The notes under the pieces: model-generated
The model's input: the letters and a program-made list of their open reading frames with translations, nothing else
The model's database searches: none
What the model was told of the DNA's origin: nothing
Program-made: the position numbers and the translations under genes
From: Piper betle
Lineage: Eukaryota > Streptophyta > Magnoliopsida > Piperales > Piperaceae
Assembly: GCA_033002965.1 (NCBI GenBank)
Contig: JAURVB010014137.1
Coordinates: 101,249-165,248, forward strand
DNA: 64,000 nt
Reading direction: 5' to 3'
In this document: positions 57,790 through 64,000 of the stretch, in pieces
Layout of the letters: each line of letters starts with the position of its first letter
Position numbering within the stretch: position 1 is the first letter of the stretch

Positions 57790-58870
57790 TAATACCTCAA
57801 GTTCTGCCAGGGAGGATGTCCTTCGCCTTGCTCCACATCCTGCAGCTTGGATAATACCAAGATGATTACAGATAATGAAGCCCCAGCGTGAAGAGGGCAG
57901 TAAACAGTGAAAACTACCATCAACTTAGAAATAGCAAGTTGCGGATGAAATAGACTGATGGGTAGACAGATGTTTATGATCAGGAAACAAATGATTTGCA
58001 CATCATAATAAGTTCATCGACGCTTAATACTATTCACCGATTGAGTAGCTGTAAGCGAAAGTCCCATAACACAATGAAAATTTCTGTACTTCCAAAGGGA
58101 GTGTAGCATCAGGAGAACATGAAGTATAAAATTTGCAGGAGGAACTTGCTTGGGTAATTGGCCTTCCATGCATTTGAACCTTTAGATACAGAAATAGGAG
58201 ACGAAGGCTGAGAGTGCGGCCATTGTCCAGATTTGGCATATTTAGCCATGGGAACTTTGGAGAGCAAACTCGTAGGATTGGAAACCAAGCGCCAGGCTAA
58301 TTTTGTGTGCATGCTTTCATTAAGCATATTATATGAACGAATACCCAGACCTACATGTTCAACAGGTTGACAAATATCAACCCATTGTTTGAGGTAAATG
58401 GGTTTATGATTTGCCAGAATATTTACCCCCCAGAAATCACGTTGAAGCGCATCCATTCGACGGAGAGTGTGCTTCGGGATACGGAAACAAGACATGGCAA
58501 AAGTAGCCAAAGTACTAAAGACTGTCTTAATGAGACAAGTACGACCCGCTTGCGACAGATTCTCCCAAGACAAAACATGTTGTTCTAGTTTCCGAACCAG
58601 GAACTGAAAATAAGATCCGTTCTTACGCCCATACCAGAGTGGAAAGCCAAGGCAGCGTTATCCCTGAGAGAAATATTGTATATTGAGAGTGGAAAGACAA
58701 AATTGTCGATCACTTGGATGCGTAGCTTGTGGGTAGAAGACAAGCAGACTTTTTCCGCATTTAAGCGGAGTCCTGACACAGAATGAAATTGATCTAAAAG
58801 CCGCTGAAGGGATGAAAGCTGAGATGAGCGGGCTTGACAACCTCATCCGATAAACTTCGGATATGCTCAT
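57790..58870 (-). mobile_element. LINE (non-LTR retrotransposon) reverse-transcriptase C-terminal fragment
   Basis: Minus-strand frames read LSSTHKLRIQVIDNF (thumb region, 58585-58779) and then SWENLSQAGRTCLIKTVFST, MSCFRIPKHTLRRMDALQRD, HKPIYLKQWVDICQP, GLGIRSYNMLNESMHTKLAW (58109-58573), the region following the catalytic domain in plant L1-type LINEs. The frame shifts between segments (about 58580) and no catalytic YADD or endonuclease is present, so it is a dead 3' fragment. The left limit is uncertain; I see no poly-A tail. Confidence 0.85.
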
Positions 58871-59504
58871 AAGAGGGAAGGCAGCGACGGCCCATGCAAG
58901 AACAAGACCCAGCGTTTAATACACAAACACTGTTGAAATGAGGGCCGAGCAAACCAGTCAGTTTGGTTCCGAAGCAACCGATTTATTTGGTGGTCGGACT
59001 TGAAAACCAAACCAAAATCGAACATTACTCGATACCCAAAAAAAACAGATTGAAATATTCGGTTCAGTAACCAAATAATCGAAATAAATTATAATTTATT
59101 AAAAAATAAATTTATTTAGTTATTTAATTAAAATTATATTATTATTTTAGTAAAAATAATTATTTAATAAATAATTCTAATTATGTGTCACATTAGGAAA
59201 TTTATTATAAAACTATTATGATTTCATTATAATTAATATAAAATATAAATTTTATAAAATTTTCTTAAAAAGTTTCTGTTTTTTGGTTATGTTGGCTCGG
59301 TTCGCCTCCGAACTGATATAGCCAGGTGTCATATCTATTTGGTATTACCCAACCAAAAATTTTTTTCCGTAAAAATGCCTGCAACTTCTGTAATAAACAT
59401 TGTTATTACAAGATGAATTAGACTATGAATTTTCTATATATATGATCATTCAAAGCTGGCTCAGCAATATGAAAGTGCAAATTCTTGCCCCACGAATGAG
59501 AAGT
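58871..59504. other. AT-rich spacer between LINE and hAT element
   Basis: Sequence around 58950-59100 and 59280-59350 contains GGTTCGGT/CCGAACC-like words (TTCGGTTCAGTAACC, GGCTCGGTTCGCCTCCG), a dispersed repeat type. No gene seen. Confidence 0.45.
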
Positions 59505-59516
59505 AGTGGTTGCACT

Positions 59517-59640
59517 GAATCGGAATCGGAATCGGAATCGGTTTTCCAGGGAGTCGGAATCGGAATCGGAATCGGTCTGAATCGGCCAGGAATCGGTTCA
59601 GTTGAATCGGCCTGAATCGGTCCAAATCGGTCATATACAA
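59517..59640. repeat. Left subterminal AATCGG repeats of the hAT element
   Basis: Six-base units CGGAAT recur (three head to tail at 59520-59540, again at 59553-59575) followed by looser GAATCGG words. Such subterminal motifs are typical transposase binding sites in hAT elements; the role here is inferred. Confidence 0.75.
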
Positions 59641-60034
59641 AAATTTGCCAACTCATAACAGAAATACCTGAAATACATAATTATATAATTTCTCAACATA
59701 AATACACAAATTCAAGTATTTATACAACAATCATAAAGGTATGTAATTATGACAATACAACGGTAGAGTCATACCTGAAAGAACAAATAAGAACATACCT
59801 GAAAGAACATACTCTTTATGTAATTCAAATAAGAGCAAACCTGAAGAACATATTCTTTATGTAATGAACACAATTTCATATAATTACATACCTAAAAGAG
59901 CATCACAATTTATCATCAGAATACCACAATGTCATAAGTATATACACAATGTTCATATATCATCATCTGTGTTCTATCAAATAATAACAACAAGACATTA
60001 ATACAAGTCCAAAAAATGAATGTTCAACACAATT

Positions 60035-62717
60035 TTACTTAGTGCTTAATACTAAATCATCTAATTCATCATCTGAATCATCTTCGGAGTCCGAATCATT
60101 ATCACCAATCGGAATAGTAGAACTATCATCTGCATTAACACGAGACCCCTGCGTAAAAGGAGGCATAGAACTCCCACTCATATGAAGTCCCTCAGGTTCA
60201 GGAGGCAAAGACAAATTATGTTGGGAGTCAATATGTACATCAATATCAACATTTTGTCCACTAGGAAGAGGAGGCAAAGAAAAACCATCAGACGTAGTAG
60301 AACACGATCCAATTGCAGTTTTCAATGTGTTGCCACTTTCATTTGCTACAAAGGCCTCTTCATCTGCACCATCATTGTTGCCAACATTGGTACCAAAGAA
60401 ATCATCCTGCATAAAAAAGTCATACCCTATTCATTTCAATTCAAAAAAATTCATACACAAAATCATGAATGTGATGTAAGCTTTATTTAAACATACCGAT
60501 GGGGATGGGTTGTCCCGTTCTCCAACCCACTCATCTAACGAGTCTTCTAAACTCAAATGTTCACTAACTGCATCATATTTATGCCTCCACCTCAACTCGT
60601 TTTCTTTGACCCGCATGTTGTAATGAACATATACAAGATCATTTACTCTCTTTCTTGCAAGTCGATTTCTTTTTTTGGTATGTACTTGGTCAAAAGTGCT
60701 CCAATTACGTTCACAACCCGATGATGATGAAGTTTGACTAAGTATTCTAATAGCTATTTTTTGTAGTTCAGGGCAGCTTATACCATGTTGCTCCCACCAT
60801 GATGCTACATTTGATAAATTGATTTACTTATAAGCTTGCAATAAATATGAAATCTGGAGAAAGGTGGATTTTACCTGGGTGGAGGACTTTTCTATTGGTA
60901 ATTGCAAGAGAATGTCCAAAATCTCCTTTTGCAGATACAAAATCGGACCACTACAAAATATTAAAACAAAATGAATCATCATATTTAGTTATACATAAAC
61001 ATTTATATATAAAAATTAAAAATAATAGTATCTTGACCTGCAAAGATGCCATGGATCGAGCTACCTCATTGACTTCCAAACGACAAATGACATCATTGAA
61101 TGCACGATACACCTCACTTGGCTACAAAATTATTCCCAATCAAATACAAGCAATATGAAATTGTTAAAAAAATCATAAAAGGTATGTAAGTCAAATAAGA
61201 GCATACAATGTTAGAGTCAGGGCGATAACGAGTTTGAGGATTAAGCATATATGCTGCAGCATGAAGAGGATGACAAAATTGATTCGCCCATCTCTTGGTG
61301 ATGATATCAACAAATAACTTGTATCGCTCTACTTTCATGTCATGTACCTCTTTTATTTTTTCTATGGTCTTTTGCATTTCATCATAAACGAATGGCATCG
61401 AAGGTCTTTCATCACTATCCACCAATCTCAAAAATCGAACAAGTGGCTCAATTGTTTTATGCACAAATTCCATCTTCTTCCAAAAATGTGCACTCAAGAC
61501 AATATTTTCAGCTGCTATTCCATCCTCATCTTTTGCAAACTTCGATGATGAATACATTTCAGAAACAAACATCTTTTTCAGAGCCTGCTTGTGTTCCAGG
61601 AAACTAGCAATCGTCAAAAAATGAGTAGCAAATCGAGTTGCCCCAGGTCTCACCAATTCATGTCCATTTGTGAAATTATTCCTCATAAGAGCCAACAACC
61701 ATGAGTGGTTGTATATAAGTTTGGTGATTTTCTGTGCATTCATAATACATGTTCCAACTTTCTTAATTTTTGCAAAGTCCTTCAGCATCAAGTTTATACA
61801 ATGGGCAGCACACGGAGTCCAAAATAGATGTGGTCTCTTCTGTTCTAGCATCTTCCCTGCAGCTTTGTATGCCGACGCGTTATCAGTGATGACCTGCACA
61901 ACGTTTTCCTCCCCAACTTCTTCAACTACTTTGTCCAGTAAACTAAACAAATACGTAGCATCCTTTTTTTGTCTGAAGCATCAACTGATCCAAGGAAATA
62001 CATTCCTCTTGGGCAGTAAACTAGAAAGTTGATCAAAGTTCTACCGGATTGATTGGTCCACCCGTCAGACATAATAGAACAGCCTGTTGTCTTCCAAGAT
62101 ATTTTTATATCCTCTAAACTAGCATTTATGGAAGCCACTTCAGCAGTAAGAAGATTGCCTGACAAAGAATTTTTGCCCGGAGGTTTGATCCCTTGATTAC
62201 CATATTTACCTGCCACATCAATCATTTTCTGAAAGTAAGGCGAGTCTACAACATGGAAAGGAATGGCACAGTGATAGAAGAATCGAGCAATGGCTGTGTG
62301 GAAGTGCTCTTTTGCTTTCTTTTCTATTGCCGTAGAAAATCTCATTTGACCCGATGTATTCTTCTTTTCACTTTCAAAAATAGGTGCCTTCCTCTTCGTA
62401 GTTGACTTAGAGCACCCAACACTTTGCTCCCGAACTTCCATCTCTTCCATATCTGAGTCATTCAAACCATATGACCCTATTTCTTCTCTAATCCTTTGTT
62501 TTTCTTTCTTGGCCTTTTCCACACCTTTGAAATAATCTTTCATTTTTTGTGCATCTGCTTCAGGAACTTTCTTACAAGCAGCAACATTTCCTTTGAGTCC
62601 AGCAATATGTTGCTTGAAGCGATATACCCCTCCACTTATGGTTTTTCCGCAAAAGTTACAGATGACTTGCTTCTTAGATGCATCAAGTGGTGTGCCATAT
62701 TCCCATCCAAAATCCAT
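60035..62717 (-). CDS. hAT transposase (BED zinc finger, DUF659, C-terminal dimerisation), one frameshift
   Basis: Exons on the minus strand: 61207-62717, 61038-61121, 60875-60950, 60497-60804, 60035-60406, all GT-AG and phase-consistent; ~783 residues if in frame. The BED-type zinc finger (residues 15-60) has CNFCGKTISGGVYRFKQHIA. The DUF659/catalytic core has GCSIMSDGWTNQSGRTLINF, VITDNASAYKAAGKMLEQ and LFWTPCAAHCINLMLKDFAK. The hAT dimerisation region has ASWWEQHGISCPELQKIAIR, SSGCERNWSTFDQVHTKKRN and NRLARKRVNDLVYVHYN. The tail is acidic (DSDSEDDSDDELDDL). Exon 1 is 1511 bp; a run of seven A at about 61967-61973, after DASDK, needs one more base (or two fewer) to keep frame. Apart from this slip no stop is seen. 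It could be a recent mutation or a homopolymer sequencing error. Confidence 0.9.
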
Positions 62718-63250
62718 CTTCCCTGTGACTAATATCTCGAAATTTTGATAACTTCAAATGACTCTGTAGTTAAATTTGCAGCCAAAGAGAACTCCGAAAT
62801 CTACAACTACCATCAATCCGACCACTACCAAGCAGATTTTCAATCAAATGGTATCCCATTCACAAAGACAACAAACTGAACACCAAGGCAAAGACAATTA
62901 ACTGCAAAAACCGTCAATTACAGTTCCTAAAAACCCTAGCATATCAACAGTAGCACACCAAAAAATTCATCATCAATCGGACCACTACCAAGCAAATTTT
63001 CAAGACTTCCAAGCTATATTCGCACATCACAATTTGCACATCACAATTTACACATAGCACATATTCGCACATCACAATTTGCAGCACACACAATTAAGTC
63101 AACGAAATCCCAAATCAGCAATAAAAAATCCCAAATCTGCACAAAATTTTAATTTGGACATCACAATTTGCACATCATATTAATCAATTAGCACATCATA
63201 GATAACAATTCGCACATCACAACATTCAATTTCAATAAAAAAATCCAAAT
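62718..63250. other. 5' non-coding part of the hAT element
   Basis: AT-rich sequence upstream of the transposase start, with short repeats of TTCGCACATCACAATTTGCA (63007-63080, and again near 63150-63230). No coding seen. Confidence 0.6.
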
Positions 63251-63268
63251 TTACCCAAATTTTTGTTC

Positions 63269-63720
63269 GGCCGCCGATTCCACTCGAACTCCTCGCCTTT
63301 GCGCTCCACAGCACACTCCGCAGTGCTGTCGGCCGGCCACTTGTTGGAGGCGGAGTTGCGAGGGCGGTGGCGTGGTCGGAAGGTCGGGCGGAGTTGAGGT
63401 CGGACGGCGGAAGCACGGCGGAGGGCGGCCGCCGATTCCACCCGAACTCCTCGCCTTTGCGCTCCACAGCAGGTCGGGTGGAGCTGAGGTCGGACGGCGG
63501 AGCACGGTGGAAGGTCGGGCGGAGCTGAGGTCGGACGGCTGAAGAGCGGCGGAGGGCGGCCGCCGATTCCACCCGAACTCCTCGCCTTTGCGCTCCACAG
63601 CAGGTCGGGCGGAGCTGAGGTCGGACGGCGGTGGCGTGGTCGGAAGGTCGGGCGGAGGTGAGGTCGGATGGCCGAAGCGCGGCGGAGGGCGGCAGCGTGA
63701 GCGACGGCGGAAGCGGGGCG
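63269..63720. repeat. GC-rich tandem repeats (~130-160 bp) in the hAT element
   Basis: The block GGCCGCCGATTCCAC(T/C)CGAACT followed by CCTCGCCTTTGCGCTCCACA starts at 63269, 63427 and 63558, separated by GGTCGG(G/A)CGGAG-rich sequence. Long proline-rich open frames on the minus strand here are compositional. The array is probably the transposon's leader or promoter region. Confidence 0.85.
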
Positions 63721-63809
63721 GAAGCGCCGATTTTAGGTTTTTAAAATCCAAATTACCATTTTACCCATGCTTAAATAATTTAATAAAAATCATACCTAGG
63801 GTATTTTAG

Positions 63810-64000
63810 TAATTTACTAAAAAAACCGATTCCGATTTAAATCGGCCGATTCCGATTCCGAGTTAAATCGGTCGGAATCGGGCGAAATCGCCCGATTCCG
63901 AGGCCGATTCGGGGCCGACCGATTCGGCCCCGAAATCGGATCGGCGCGACGCCGATCCGATTTAAATCGGCCGATTCCACTCGGAATCGGCCGATTCGTA
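63810..64000. repeat. Right subterminal CCGATT/AATCGG repeats of the hAT element
   Basis: Many palindrome-like words (GATTCCGATTTAAATCGG, CGGTCGGAATCGGGCGAAAT, CCGATTCCACTCGGAATCGG) fill the end of the window, mirroring the left subterminal array. Confidence 0.75.

Larger units (their letters stand above)
59505..64000 (-). mobile_element. hAT-superfamily DNA transposon, right end beyond the window
   Basis: The coding part (60035-62717, minus) is flanked on both sides by subterminal sequence made of the same word in opposite orientations: AATCGG repeats on the left (59517-59640) and CCGATT/AATCGG repeats on the right (63810-64000). The left end probably lies close to GCACTGAATCGG (59509). The right terminal inverted repeat and the 8-bp target duplication are not reached. 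The transposase is nearly intact, so the insertion is fairly young. Confidence 0.85.

Noticed and set aside
63180..63751. Proline-rich proteins on the minus strand
   Set aside because: Three overlapping frames of similar composition arise from the GC-rich tandem repeat; none has an independent gene structure.

Overview
The window is nuclear DNA of a flowering plant. It has spliced genes with short GT-AG introns, plant-only gene families (plastid sigma factor, ALE2-type receptor kinase, arabinogalactan peptide), U2 snRNA genes with plant USE/TATA promoters, and AT-rich spacers full of LTR-retrotransposon debris. Several genes (ELC, MED6, the RRM gene, the plastid protein) begin with a very GC-rich 5' exon and continue in AT-richer sequence. 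That gradient suggests a monocot, probably not a grass; this is inference and the species is not identified.

Layout. 1-9.3 kb is a transposon zone: an LTR fragment on the minus strand, a solo LTR of about 3 kb with a perfect 5-bp target duplication, a TRIM-like remnant, and a diverged relative of the solo LTR carrying a minisatellite. 9.3-29.2 kb is a gene block: ELC/VPS23 (ESCRT-I) (+), AG-peptide (-), MND1 (meiotic recombination) (-), MED6 (Mediator) (+), a plastid sigma factor (+), and a decayed two-RRM RNA-binding protein gene (+). 31.7-38 kb holds an 11-exon ALE2-like receptor kinase (+) convergent with a two-exon coiled-coil gene (-).

39.3-52.4 kb is a segmental duplication. Two direct copies, about 11 kb apart, each carry a U2 snRNA gene on the minus strand. 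Between them a pfkB-kinase gene has been broken by an LTR insertion, and a degenerate Ty3/gypsy element of 3.7 kb follows. 54-55.2 kb holds a plastid-type membrane protein gene, 55.4-56.0 kb a TRIM element with a duplicated primer-binding-site segment, 57.8-58.9 kb a LINE fragment, and 59.5 kb to the window end a hAT transposon with a nearly intact five-exon transposase.

The genes are unrelated housekeeping and developmental genes and do not form a pathway. I did not find a novel defence or biosynthetic system. The most notable signals are: small indels at homopolymer or dinucleotide tracts in three otherwise conserved genes (ELC, MND1, hAT transposase), which are either assembly errors or real lesions; the two U2 genes carrying different small deletions; the pfkB gene split by an LTR; and the TRIM with two PBS copies. 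All intron-exon structures were read by eye from splice sites, reading phase and family knowledge; no alignment software or database was used.
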